Below are positions 21,751-30,318 of a DNA stretch of 36,085 nt, in pieces. A program made the position numbers and the translations under genes. Each line of letters begins with the position of its first letter. Within the stretch, counting starts at the first letter, position 1. Under the pieces are notes generated by a model. That model saw only the letters and a list, made by a program, of their open reading frames with translations, was not told the DNA's origin and searched no databases. The stretch comes from Chara braunii (lineage: Eukaryota; Streptophyta; Charophyceae; Charales; Characeae), in assembly GCA_003427395.1 (NCBI GenBank), contig BFEA01000127.1, positions 1,380,014 to 1,416,098 on the forward strand, given 5' to 3'.

Positions 21751-22731
21751 CACTCTGCTCTACACTCGGCGCAGCATGTCATCGCCGCTGAAACATCACC
21801 ACCTCTCTCTCACACTCAGCCATGGTGCCGGCTACTCGCACTCGCACTTTGTCTGTGATCTGCAGCCCTAGCGCTACAGGCTTAAAGCAGTATGAGGCAG
21901 AATGAATCCAAGTCCTGGGGCACGCCGAGTAATTGGTGCTTGGACTCGGCAAGGCCTGTCTCCACTTACCTCCTCATATGGCTGAGATTTCCTGACCTGT
22001 GCCCCCAGTATTTGGCCGTGGCCAGTGTGTGTCTTGACCCAGTGGGCCTTGGAAGCTTCTGGGAACTGCACCGAGTTTGCATGCTTACTGTGGCCGTGGT
22101 GGACTCCTCGGACATCTTAGACTCTTATGTCTCCGGGTTGGGCCTGCCTATTGGCTTTCCTCCAGCCTGACTATTTAAAGTCGAGAGGCCCCAGGAACCT
22201 CGATTTGACACCTCGCCCCCGGCGCTACCGACCTAACGACTTTCTGATGCCTCTTGGGAGGCTGTACGACAGCCTTTGACCGTAGGCTTGGCCAACGGCT
22301 ACTGCCCTAAGATGTGTTGTATGCAGATCTTTTGCACAATCACAGCAGAGAATACAGAGACGAGGAAGAGGAAATACAAGTGACAGTGTTTCAATGTCAG
22401 ATTCATCTCAACAGTGTGGCAATTTTAAACCCCCTGTGATGGAACTCACATGATGCAATGTCTGTCTGTCTTCCCTTTTTCCACTGCCAATATCCCAGAT
22501 GGAGGACTCACCCGGCTTGCTAGTTCCTGTGCATGCCCTCGCAATCTGTCCTTCGTATACTTCGTTCTTCATCCTCTCGTCCATTTCTGATGGTCTACAG
22601 AAGCATCAATACAAATAACAGGTGGAGTGAAGGGGGGGAAGGGGGGACAGGGAAAATAGCAAATGCAACGGACAATGGGAAGGGGGCTCCGAACTCACGG
22701 TACCTCAAATTGAGGCAAGGGGCACACCCAC

Positions 22732-23438
22732 CTCTGGATTCTCCATGCGGTCAAGCTCATGCCCGTCGGGAAGGCTTCCTGAGATGTACTGCCATCCAAG
22801 CACATCACACTCAAGATCGGCATCTAGCAAGGTATCCCAGAAGTACTTCATTCCCCATCTCCAAGGGAGCTGCAGGACTTTGACAAAGAAGCTTGATACA
22901 ACCACTCTAATTCGATTATGCAGCCATCCTGTTGCCCATAGCTCCCTCATTCCAGCATCCACCAAGGGATAGCCAGTCCGTCCTTGCCGCCAAGCCTTGA
23001 ACATGCGCTCGTCAACGCGCCATGGAAACCACTTCAGGTTCGCCAGCAAGGAGCGCTCATGTGTGAATGGGAAGTTGAAGCTCAGATAACGTGAATACTC
23101 ACGGAACCCAAGCGAGCGAAGGAAGAGCTCCACACTCGACACACCTTGCATTACACCTTCCCTTTTCCATTTGAAATGCATTTTCTGAACTTCATGAAAT
23201 ATCTTCCTCACGCTTATCTCTCCGAAGTGCATATGGGGAGATAACAAAGACGTTGTGGCGCTGTCAGCTTTTGCTCGACTGTCCGCATATTCAATAAGGG
23301 GCCCGCGGATAAAGGAGTCCAGAGCTTTGTCTGCATGCCCCCAACCAGGTGTCCATGCCCTCGACAGCAGCAGATTGCTGGCCATTTCTGCCTGGTCCTC
23401 CAATCCAAGTTGCTCTTCCGTGGGACCACCCAGATCCT
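22732..23438 (-). CDS. CRY: Cryptochrome exon 3: FAD-binding core of the photolyase-homology region
   Basis: The exon has 707 bases: two to complete a Glu codon, then 235 codons. It encodes the flavin-binding helical domain of a plant cryptochrome, from GLEDQAEMASNLLLSRAWTP to LDRMENPE. Core blocks include KADSATTSLLSPHMHFGE, LREYSR-type FREYSRYLSF, GRTGYPLVDAGMRELWATGW and PWRWGMKYFWDTLLDADLE. The electron-transfer Trp triad is complete: W139 (FPW), W192 (PWRW) and W215 (LGW), equivalent to W324, W377 and W400 of Arabidopsis CRY1. The flavin-N5 Asp (D211, equivalent to D396) is present; an Asp there is the plant-cryptochrome hallmark. The acceptor is CTGTCAG before 23438, and the donor is GTGGGT at 22731. 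Reading frame and phase fit both neighbouring exons. No break is seen. Confidence 0.95.
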
Positions 23439-23489
23439 CTGACAGCGGGTCAACAGTAAGAAACAGGAAGGCAAAAGGGGCCCCAAGAC

Positions 23490-23600
23490 AGGTGGAGGCA
23501 GGTGGGAGAAGAGGGAGGGGGAGGTGGTGAGAGAGACAGAGAGCGAGAGAGAGCGAGGGAGAGGGTAGGAGGGTAGGAGGGGTGGGGGGACGAGTAAGCA
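23490..23600 (-). promoter_or_regulatory. Long polypyrimidine tract upstream of the exon 3 acceptor
   Basis: On the transcribed (minus) strand this ~100-base stretch is almost entirely C and T, starting about 50 bases before the acceptor at 23439. It may act as an extended splice polypyrimidine tract, or simply be a simple-sequence tract. Its plus-strand G-runs could also form alternative DNA structures. Confidence 0.4.
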
Positions 23601-23659
23601 GGCAGATGTCAGCAAGAGGTTGCACGTGCATGGTAATACCTTCTTGTGGATTGCAACAC

Positions 23660-23720
23660 ATCCTGGTGGCGCACACATGCAGTTGTTGATAAGCAGACAC
23701 CTGAGTTCAAATCCCTCGTG
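23660..23720 (+). repeat. tRNA-derived SINE-like head
   Basis: CCTGGTGGCGCACACATGC (23662-23680, A-box-like) is followed by GAGTTCAAATCCC (23703-23715, a good B box). The same CC-GGTGGCGCA opening occurs at 16312. The order and spacing fit a Pol III promoter of a tRNA-derived SINE. The body and tail were not delimited. Confidence 0.45.
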
Positions 23721-24347
23721 AACACACATTTGGGGCTAACACCTTCAGACACAATCTGGTGGATTGGGAAACAATGACATAAACCGTGCTCACATCCAAA
23801 AAGGATGCAGTCCAAGGAGACCAAAACAACCACTGGCAGCAAATTGCATTAGAAGAACGCCACCAGAATTGAGCTGCACATCAAGTGCGCAAATATTTTG
23901 GAATGCGATATGGCCATTGCAGATTTTACTCTGAGAAGTCTAAGTCCTTGCCGAGGGGCCAGGCCAACAACGTCCTCTGTATTCCTCCAGAGTCCAGTTC
24001 TAGCACATATCCCAAAAGCCCGAGAAAGTCCAGGTTCTTGCTCGGTCCGTTTGACCGAGTTTTCCCAATTTTACTGTGCCTTTATTCAAGTTTTAATCAT
24101 CTTCGCAGTATCCCATGTCCTTGTATGAGATTTTATGTCTTCTGTATTCACATGCATATGGCTATTAACCTTCTATAGGTATTGGAGAGGGCCTCACCTG
24201 CAAAAGGTGAGCTTTTGCAAATGGATAGGGGAAATGTAGTCAGAGGGAGTGACCAGAAACAAACACAGTTGGCAATCGGCCTTCAGTGCCACACTTGACT
24301 ACTGACCGGATGAACGAACACTCAAAGAGGAGTGCCAGCAGCAACTA

Positions 24348-24452
24348 CCGTCTTCATCCGAATAGAACGCCCGGTTGTTATAGCTGCATCTGGACTGACA
24401 GGTGCACCAAATACGGCTATAATGACCCGGCGTTCTATTCGGGTGAAGACGG
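24348..24452. mobile_element. 105-bp hairpin MITE, copy 2 (TA-flanked)
   Basis: Ends CCGTCTTCATCCGAATAGAA and TTCTATTCGGGTGAAGACGG are near-perfect inverted repeats, flanked by TA at 24346-24347 and 24453-24454. The interior (TTATAGCTGCAT...ATACGGCTATAA) is also self-complementary. It is the same length as the copies at 20254 and 28268, with compensating G/C changes in both arms (CCG...CGG), so the hairpin has been maintained. Confidence 0.87.
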
Positions 24453-24543
24453 TAGCTGCCGTACCAAGAAGGTCTGGACGAGAGTATAACACCGATTGTC
24501 AAACGAACATGTCTTGACCGTACAGACACCGCAGAGAAGCCTA

Positions 24544-24777
24544 AGCTGCTCCTTTACTGCGCCTCTCAGATGCGCTAAGGCTGGCCACTGTGGTGTCATT
24601 CAGCACGACTCATCCACATGATTCAACACAGATGCAAACTGTGAGAAAGAGACAGGTAAGACGAGAAAGAGAGCCTCAGATAGGAAAGCTGGAGCAAGGA
24701 CAGACGAAGGGAAAATAAAGAGTGTCGACTGAAGATGGCAAGGAAGAATAAATGAAGACTCAGGAATGAGGTGGACT
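24544..24777 (+). repeat. Direct copy of the unit found in the large inverted repeat
   Basis: The stretch from AGCTGCTCCTTTACTGCGCC to GAATGAGGTGGACT is nearly the same as 25619-25864 and is inverted relative to 25026-25255, so this unit occurs three times within 1.3 kb. This copy lacks about 15 bases near GCAATAACAACACAG. Confidence 0.9.
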
Positions 24778-24803
24778 AGAGAGTCCACCTCATTCCTGAG
24801 TCT
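24756..24803. repeat. Perfect 22-bp hairpin with 4-nt loop
   Basis: AGACTCAGGAATGAGGTGGACT (first 20 bases: AGACTCAGGAATGAGGTGGA) at 24756-24777 is exactly complementary to 24782-24803, with loop AGAG. It marks the junction where the repeat unit ends and its inverse begins. Confidence 0.95.
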
Positions 24804-25025
24804 TTGGACTATTGCACGTTTTGCCGTGGGTATAAAGTCTCCTTTCAAAAATCCCTGTTCTCGCAGTGTACTTAACAGTTTCCTGATGGGTGCGTGCAAC
24901 ACCAATCCGTGAATATAACAAGGCTCGAAGAGCAGACGCTTCGCGTCTGAATCCCACGCATTGGAGTAGCAATCTCTGGTCCATGATTAGAAGCAGTGAA
25001 ACTGAGATCTGAATTGGAATCGTTC

Positions 25026-25833
25026 CTTCCTTGCCATCTTCAGTCGACACTCTTTATTTTCCCTTCGTCTGTCCTTGCTCCAGCTTTCCTATCTGAGGCT
25101 CTCTTTCTCGTCTTACCCTGTCTCTTTCTCACAGTTTGCATCTGTGTTGTTATTGCAGACTCGTGTGGATGCATCGTGCTGAATGACACCATGGTGGCCA
25201 GCCTTAGCGCACCTGAGAGGCACAGTAAAGGAGCAGCTGAAAGAAGAAAATAAAAACCGTGTATCAAGTTTCAATCCTGTCCCTGAAAGTTGTGACAGGT
25301 TTGGCGGGTTCGATCCCTGGACCTCTTGCTGGGTACGCTACATCTATTTTTCTGTGTGTCCTTGGTACTACACGGTTTTTATTTTCTTCTTTCAGCTGCT
25401 CCTTTACTGTGCCTCTCAGGTGCGCTAAGGCTGGCCACTATGAAGGGTGCAATGTGCTAGTAGTACCAAGGACACGCAATGTGCTAGTAGTACCAAGGAC
25501 ACACAGAAAAATAGATGTAGCGTACCCAGCAAGAGGTCCAGGGATCGAACCCGCCAAACCTGTAACAACTTTCAGGGACAGGATTGAAACTCAATACACG
25601 GTTTTTATTTTCTTTTTTCAGCTGCTCCTTTACTGTGCCTCTCAGGTGCGCTAAGGCTGGCCACTATGGTGTCATTCAGCACGACGCATCCACACAGAGT
25701 CTGCAATAACAACACAGATGCAAACTGTGAGAAAGAGACAGGGTAAGACGAGAAAGAGAGCCTCAGATAGGAAAGTTGGAGCAATGACAGACGAAGGGAA
25801 AATAAAGAGTGTCGACTGAAGATGGCAAGGAAG
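25026..25833. repeat. Large near-perfect inverted repeat, ~346-bp arms, 115-bp spacer
   Basis: The left arm (25026-25371, starting CTTCCTTGCCATCTTCAGTC) and right arm (25487-25833, ending GACTGAAGATGGCAAGGAAG) are reverse complements with very few mismatches by eye. Each arm contains a GGTTCGATCCC-type box. The spacer carries a short direct copy of the arm's ACGGTTTTTATTTTCTTC...GGCTGGCCAC segment. Transcribed as part of the cryptochrome intron it would fold into a long duplex. It could be a foldback transposon or nested insertions of one element. Confidence 0.93.
25449..25502. repeat. Tandem duplication, 2 x 27 bp, at the arm boundary
   Basis: GCAATGTGCTAGTAGTACCA... occurs at 25449-25475 and 25476-25502. 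The second copy overlaps the start of the right arm of the inverted repeat. Confidence 0.95.
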
Positions 25834-25899
25834 AATAAATGAAGACTCAGGAATGAGGTGGACTAGAGATGACAGGGAAGAATAAATGAAGGCTCAGGA

Positions 25900-25967
25900 G
25901 TAAGTCTGTCCTTGGGGACAGAGGGGAGACATGGTAAGTCTGTCCTTGGTGACAGAGGGGACACATG
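25900..25967. repeat. Tandem duplication, 2 x 34 bp
   Basis: GTAAGTCTGTCCTTGG-GACAGAGGGG-ACATG occurs at 25900-25933 and 25934-25967, with two or three differences. Confidence 0.93.
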
Positions 25968-26414
25968 GTAGGGATGACATGAGTGGTGGCATGGAAGAGA
26001 TAGCTGAGAGTTGTCGACAGTCGCCATGCCCGCTGGCATTAACCATGCCCACGAAACACTGCCTACAAGTGGCATGTCAGTTGCAGGTCAGGTGGAAGGT
26101 GCAGATGGGCACCAGCCACTACCGGGAGGCTCTACCACACCAGATGCACGATTATACACACTGTAGGTTCACACCACCTGCAAGAGCCAGAAAAGCGTAT
26201 CGGCCTTCCCTAGTGTGAGGTGCAAACGGCCTGTGAGTGTGCCTGGTGGCCACCCGGAACACATTGACAAAGAGGAGGCCAGGCCAGACAAGACTGAAAG
26301 AGGGCAAGGCCCAGGACCGTGACCAGCCAGCCAGGACCCAGGCAATTGATTGTTCGAGAAGCCTCCAGTCTGGAGAGACTTCAGCCTCCCTTCTTTTTCA
26401 TCAATCAAATCAAA

Positions 26415-26485
26415 GGCCAAGTAACATAAAGGTAATGTATTGGACTGCAAATCCACGAATGATGGTCCAAATCCGTCCTCAGCCT
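26415..26485 (+). tRNA. trnC: tRNA-Cys (GCA)-like sequence, probably a nuclear copy of mitochondrial trnC
   Basis: The 71-base stretch reads GGCCAAGTAACATAAAGGTA..., then anticodon loop CTGCAAA (anticodon GCA) and T arm GATGG-TCCAAAT-CCGTC, ending CAGCC-T. The opening GGC(T)-A-GTAACATAA-GG and the GTATTGGACTGCAAATCC centre are those of plant mitochondrial tRNA-Cys as I remember it, not of nuclear tRNA-Cys. Two mismatches in the acceptor stem (C4-A and A5-C) and the altered T-loop (TCCAAAT, not TTCAAAT) suggest a decaying nuclear insertion. No CCA is encoded. Flanks were not recognised as mitochondrial. Confidence 0.7.
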
Positions 26486-27781
26486 ACTCACAACACTTGG
26501 GAGGCCAGAGCACTCAGCAGTGCATTCCAGCTGGCTGGCTGCTGAAATGCTAGCATGCTAGTGACAGTGCCAGCAGCATGAGAGGTTCGACCAGGGGAGG
26601 GGGTAGCACCAGTCGTGCGCCAGCAGCACCAGCCATGCCTGAGTGCTGAACACTACATGAGAGAGAGACAGAGGCGCCAGGAAAGAGAACTCCTTTGGAG
26701 GAAAGATGTGGAGGCGGGGGAGAGGAGACTTACCCTGTTGGTCTTCAGCATGGGAGCTTCAGCGATGCGCATTCTTTGATTGGACATCCGTGGGAGGAGG
26801 ATTACGGTGTGGGGCATTGACATCAAGGGAGCCCGATCAGTGTACGCTACTACTGGGATGACGTGACCACATTCGCTGGTTGGTGGAAGAAGGGACCGGC
26901 ATTGCAAGTGTGCTTGACAGCCACCGCTTGAAAGGACGGCCTAGCAGACAGCCAACTCCAGCCTACCTCAAGCCAGTGGATGCTTTTGGATAAAGAGCAA
27001 AGGCTGCCAGGCTGCTGAACTGATTGCCGAGTCCATTAATGCATGAAGACCTCACAACTCCTGACTCACCTGTGTTGCTGCTTGGCTACGGAGGCTACCT
27101 GGACGGTAGGTTGCCTGATTATGCAGGTCACACTAAATGCAGGACTTTAGTGCTTGGGACTATGACCCCGCAAACAGGCATGGCCGGTAAGGCTTAAACC
27201 GCAACTAGCATCTTTAGGATTTGTAGGCCTGGTATCGGTCCAGTATTCCAGGCTGCAATTTCTTGGTGTTGAGTGAGAATCACTTACTACGACAAACAAC
27301 GATAACATGACTTGTGTGCGGAAGGGAGGGAGAGATATGTCTAAGCGTACTCCTGGTGGCCTTGCATGGGAGATTTGCCACTGTCACATTTGAATTCGGG
27401 TGTGTTTGGTGTGAGTTGACAAAGTGTATGGATAAGGGATACACTGGGCCATCTGATTCATTACACCTCACCGATCTAGTGCTATTGATTGGTCAGACTA
27501 AGGAGCAATCAGTCGTGCTTTGGTGACGTGCCCCATAAACGGAGTTCCGCCCCCGGCCCCTCGGATGCTTCCCTTTGTTCCTGCGTCTATGCTACTCACC
27601 GTCCCATTCCTACGGGACCTGTTGAGCAACCAATCGCACTAGTCCCACTCCTACAGTACTATTTAAGCTCCTAAGTTACGTTACATCTGAAAAGACAGGC
27701 AACAGGGAAATGGCATTGAAGTTGGTCAGACTGCCGTCGAAGGAGCAGAAAAGAAGCCTGGCACTTTTTGGGATGACATAC

Positions 27782-28006
27782 CTCCGGGACCGTACAATTG
27801 CTTGGGAGGCAACATCGGCGGATCGGGTTCAAATGCCATCAAAATGCACTTGTCCCAGAACTTCTGAAAGGTAGTGAAAGCCTGGCCCTCCTCGTCGTAC
27901 ACCTCCCACGGCTCATACAGAAGATCTGCATTAAACGACTGCACCACTATCCCGTGCTGAACCAGCCCCTGCTTCACACGATGATCTCGAACAAGTGACA
28001 CAGGAT
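27782..28006 (-). CDS. CRY: Cryptochrome exon 2: part of the N-terminal alpha/beta domain
   Basis: The exon has 225 bases: two to finish an Asp codon, 74 codons, and one base of the next. It encodes PVSLVRDHRVKQGL..., VQSFNADLLYEPWEV, FTTFQKFWDKC and LPPKQLYGPG, the plant cryptochrome segment that follows ...FNHLY-D and links the alpha/beta domain to the FAD domain. The minus-strand acceptor is GTTTGCAG before 28006 and the donor is GTATGT after 27782. Phases agree with exon 3. Exon 1, with the conserved VWFRRDLR start, is not recognisable between here and the window end, so the gene is 5'-incomplete in this window. Confidence 0.95.
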
Positions 28007-28267
28007 CTGCAAACAACAAAGTAAACAATAAGAGTATCCAATTCCAAATCAGAGTACATGCATCAGTAACAATGACCGCTTACTAACAAGCTTTTGGAGG
28101 ACCTACAGTGTCAGTTCTCCTCATTCTTATTGGGAAAAAAACGGTGGGATAGACCCTAACAGTATTGTATCCCTCTGGTTTCGTCAGCTTTCAAACTCCT
28201 GATCTGTTTTTAACCATTGCATTCGTGTAACATTCGACCACAAGGGCTGGGGCTGGGTACGTAGCTT

Positions 28268-28372
28268 CCTTCTTCATCCGAATACAACACACAGTCATTA
28301 TTGTTCTATTTAGACGGAAAGATACCCCACATACAGCTCTAATGACCATGCGTTGTATTCAGGTGAAAAAGG
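28268..28372. mobile_element. 105-bp hairpin MITE, copy 3
   Basis: It starts CCTTCTTCATCCGAATACAA and ends TTGTATTCAGGTGAAAAAGG, with TA on the right (28373-28374) and TT in place of TA on the left (28266-28267). The interior is shared with copy 1 (GACGGAAAGATACCCCACATACAGCT against CCGAAAGATACCCCAAATACAGCT). It is exactly 105 bp, like the other two. Confidence 0.83.
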
Positions 28373-28532
28373 TAGAGGCCGAATTCCAAAACTGGGAGCA
28401 GGATGTTTCCTCCTCCCTTTTACCGTTTCAAACGCACTCCATGCACAGTACAGGATGTTGTGTACACGTGGCGCATAGCAAATATGACCTGCCACTCTTC
28501 ATGACGACTTTTATGAGGGCCCAGGGGAGGAA

Positions 28533-28740
28533 GCAGGGGGTGCACGGGGTACAGCGGGTGCGCAGGGGGAAGCAGGGGGTTCATGGGGTACAGTGAGGTA
28601 TCCTTCTGCAAGTGCGCCTGCATGAAAAGGAAAGGCAGGGGGTGCACGGGGTACAGCAGGTGCGCAGGGGGAAGCAGGGGGAAGCAGGGGGTACAGTGAG
28701 GTATCCTTCTGCAATGTGCGCCTGCATGAAAAGGAAAGGT
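28533..28740. repeat. G-rich tandem duplication, ~102-bp period
   Basis: The unit GCAGGGGGTGCACGGGGTAC...CTGCATGAAAAGGAAAG occurs at 28533-28634 and 28635-28740. Within each unit GCAGGGGGAAGCAGGGGG-type subrepeats occur. Apparent proline-rich frames on the minus strand come from this array. Confidence 0.9.
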
Positions 28741-29304
28741 TACGGCTAACGAAGAAATTGACGTCCCACTTCCCCAATTAGGTATCTGCTCAGTGATCAA
28801 AGGTCCTTTTCTGTCCCCCCTCTCTTGCCGTCCTCCCCCACTATGTGTGTGTGAAAGATGGTCCTAAGTGTGCTTAACACCTCAGGGATGCTAGCCTGCT
28901 TAAAACACCAGAACATCCAAGCATCTTTTTGCCGAGACACCTTATGTAATTTAAATTAAATACAAAAAGGCAGAATTTTTTTTTTTTCTGTTCTTTCTAT
29001 ACTCTTCTCTCAACTTCTGTTTCTTTACCTTCCATTACCTACTCCGAAGACTATCTAGAGGGGACCCCTGCAAGCATAGTTTTTCCTCTCTCTGTGAAGG
29101 GGAGATTTCATGTTGCCCCTTGCCCCTAATGGTTAGGGTATAGGGTTGGGGCCGCCAGTGGGGGTCTGGCTAACACAAAGACCGAGACCTGCCAGTAGCT
29201 GTGCCTCCCTTTCTCATTGTCCCCCACCCTTCAACGAGTAGCAGCAGAGCCTATGCCCAACACTCTCCAGATTTTCAAACATGCTAAATAGACTCTGTTT
29301 TCAT

Positions 29305-29400
29305 TATGAAAATGTGCTACGTCAATATAATGAAAATGTGCTACGTCAATATAATGAAAATGTGCTACGTCAATATAATGAAAATGTGCTACGTCAATAT
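29305..29400. repeat. Tandem array, 4 x 24 bp
   Basis: Four successive 24-bp units AATGAAAATGTGCTACGTCA+ATAT (first unit T for A at base 1) fill 29305-29400 with no other differences. The period is a multiple of three, so a minus-strand frame repeats IDVAHFHY, but no gene context supports coding. Confidence 0.98.
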
Positions 29401-29559
29401 GTGGGTTTGGTCCTCCCAAGGCCCGTTTAGACACTCTCTTCAACCTGCTCATGGCTAGATCATCCGGTTTCGGGTCAAATTGATACAACGATCAACAATT
29501 TCATTACGACTGGATTCCACCTGCGCGCCAAGCTTTGTCAAAATGCCAGCGCGGCCTGT

Positions 29560-29690
29560 TTTTCTTCTTTTCCTTTCGGCCAGCGCCGCCAATCATTTTG
29601 GTCTGCCAGCAATATTCATTCGAACTTTTCGGAATGACTCATTTTCAATTCTCAACTTTGCCTGGGCAGTGTACTTGCGGTTTAAACTTT
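29560..29690 (+). repeat. Dispersed repeat, copy 1 (inverted copy at 32799-32920)
   Basis: The plus strand here matches the minus strand at 32799-32920: CTTTCGGCCAGCGCC..., CATTTTGGTC, CAATTCTCAACTTTGCCTGGGCAGTGTACTTGCGG against GATTCTCGAGTCTGCCTGGGCGATGTACTGGCAG. A third partial copy (AGCACCAGCCATTTTGGTCC) lies at about 29816-29835. No protein resemblance was recognised. Confidence 0.5.
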
Positions 29691-29914
29691 ATGAACCACC
29701 ACTACGTCCAAGGATGGTTTGTACCGATCTCAAATCACGCTGCATGTCAAAGGGAAAAAAAAACGCACCAGCGCCGGTTCAATTTATTTTCGTACTTCTT
29801 TTCTTGTTGCCTCGCAGCACCAGCCATTTTGGTCCCGTAGCCCGAGGCTCCGAAAGTCGCGGCTGTATACATATTACGCTCTCTTTTTTTTTCACCTGGG
29901 GTGCAAAGCGGTGG

Positions 29915-30318
29915 TTAAAAGAGTTGCATAATATGCATATCCATTGATCCGCATGGGCTGTCTATCAACAACCACATTGTGTAGTGTCGTGTACCATTAA
30001 CGAGTTTTGGCGGTAGCCCGTATGTAACCTTCTTGCATCCCTCTGCGTGGAATTGCAATACAAACAACTTTTTCAAAGTTTTTTTTTTTAACTTTTACTT
30101 ACACTTTCAAAGTTTTTTTTTTAAAAAGAGTTGCATAATATGCATATCCATTGATCCGCATGGGCTGTCTATCAACAACCACATTGTGTAGCGTCGTGTA
30201 CCAGTAACGAGTTTTGGCGGTAGCCCGTATGTAACCTTCTTACATCCCTCTGCGTGGAATTGCAATACAAACAACTTTTTCAAAGTTTTTATTTTTAACT
30301 TTTACTTTCACTATCTAC
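29915..30318. repeat. Tandem duplication, 207-bp period
   Basis: The unit starts TTAAAAGAGTTGCATAATAT and runs to CAACTTTTTCAAAGTTTTT...ACTTTTACTT. The copies start at about 29915 and 30122 and differ at only a few positions, so the event is recent. Confidence 0.95.

Larger units (their letters stand above)
21057..22330 (+). repeat. Dispersed repeat with CA microsatellite, copy 2
   Basis: This is the sister of 17630-18725 in the same orientation, about 3.4 kb away in the same intron. It shows ACAATGTCTCGTCTCACCTTCC at the left, CCTCTACTAAT, a CA array, CTCATATGGCTGAGATT, GGAAGCTTCTGGGAACTGCA, GAGAGGCCCC, and CTTGGCCAACGGCTACTGCC at the right. A sequencing gap interrupts it at the CA array. 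No coding capacity is recognised. Confidence 0.65.
15756..22731 (-). other. Cryptochrome intron 3, about 7.0 kb
   Basis: The donor on the minus strand follows the codons for ...ENPE as GTGGGT at 22731. The acceptor is TGTGTCAG ending at 15756. The phase-0 position after ...NPE and before VEG...YDP corresponds to the known plant cryptochrome intron site. The intron contains a SINE-like head, a GC-rich island, two copies of a microsatellite repeat, an interrupted integrase remnant and one MITE, all annotated separately. Between 15867 and 17340 nothing else is recognisable. Confidence 0.8.
23439..27781 (-). other. Cryptochrome intron 2, about 4.3 kb
   Basis: The donor GTATGT starts at 27781 after ...LYGPG plus one base. 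The acceptor CTGTCAG ends at 23439, and the split codon forms Glu. The intron contains a polypyrimidine tract near the acceptor, a SINE-like head, a MITE, a large inverted repeat and a mitochondrial-type tRNA copy. Bases 26490-27700 hold nothing recognisable beyond short CCAAT- and TATA-like strings. Confidence 0.8.

Noticed and set aside
21292-21871. Open frames of 130-188 codons on both strands
   Set aside because: Most of each is the N gap plus CA microsatellite.
27495-27680. CCAAT and TATTTAAG strings resembling a promoter, with GTCCCA-TCCTAC repeated
   Set aside because: It lies inside intron 2, on the strand opposite to the gene, with no recognisable transcript following it.
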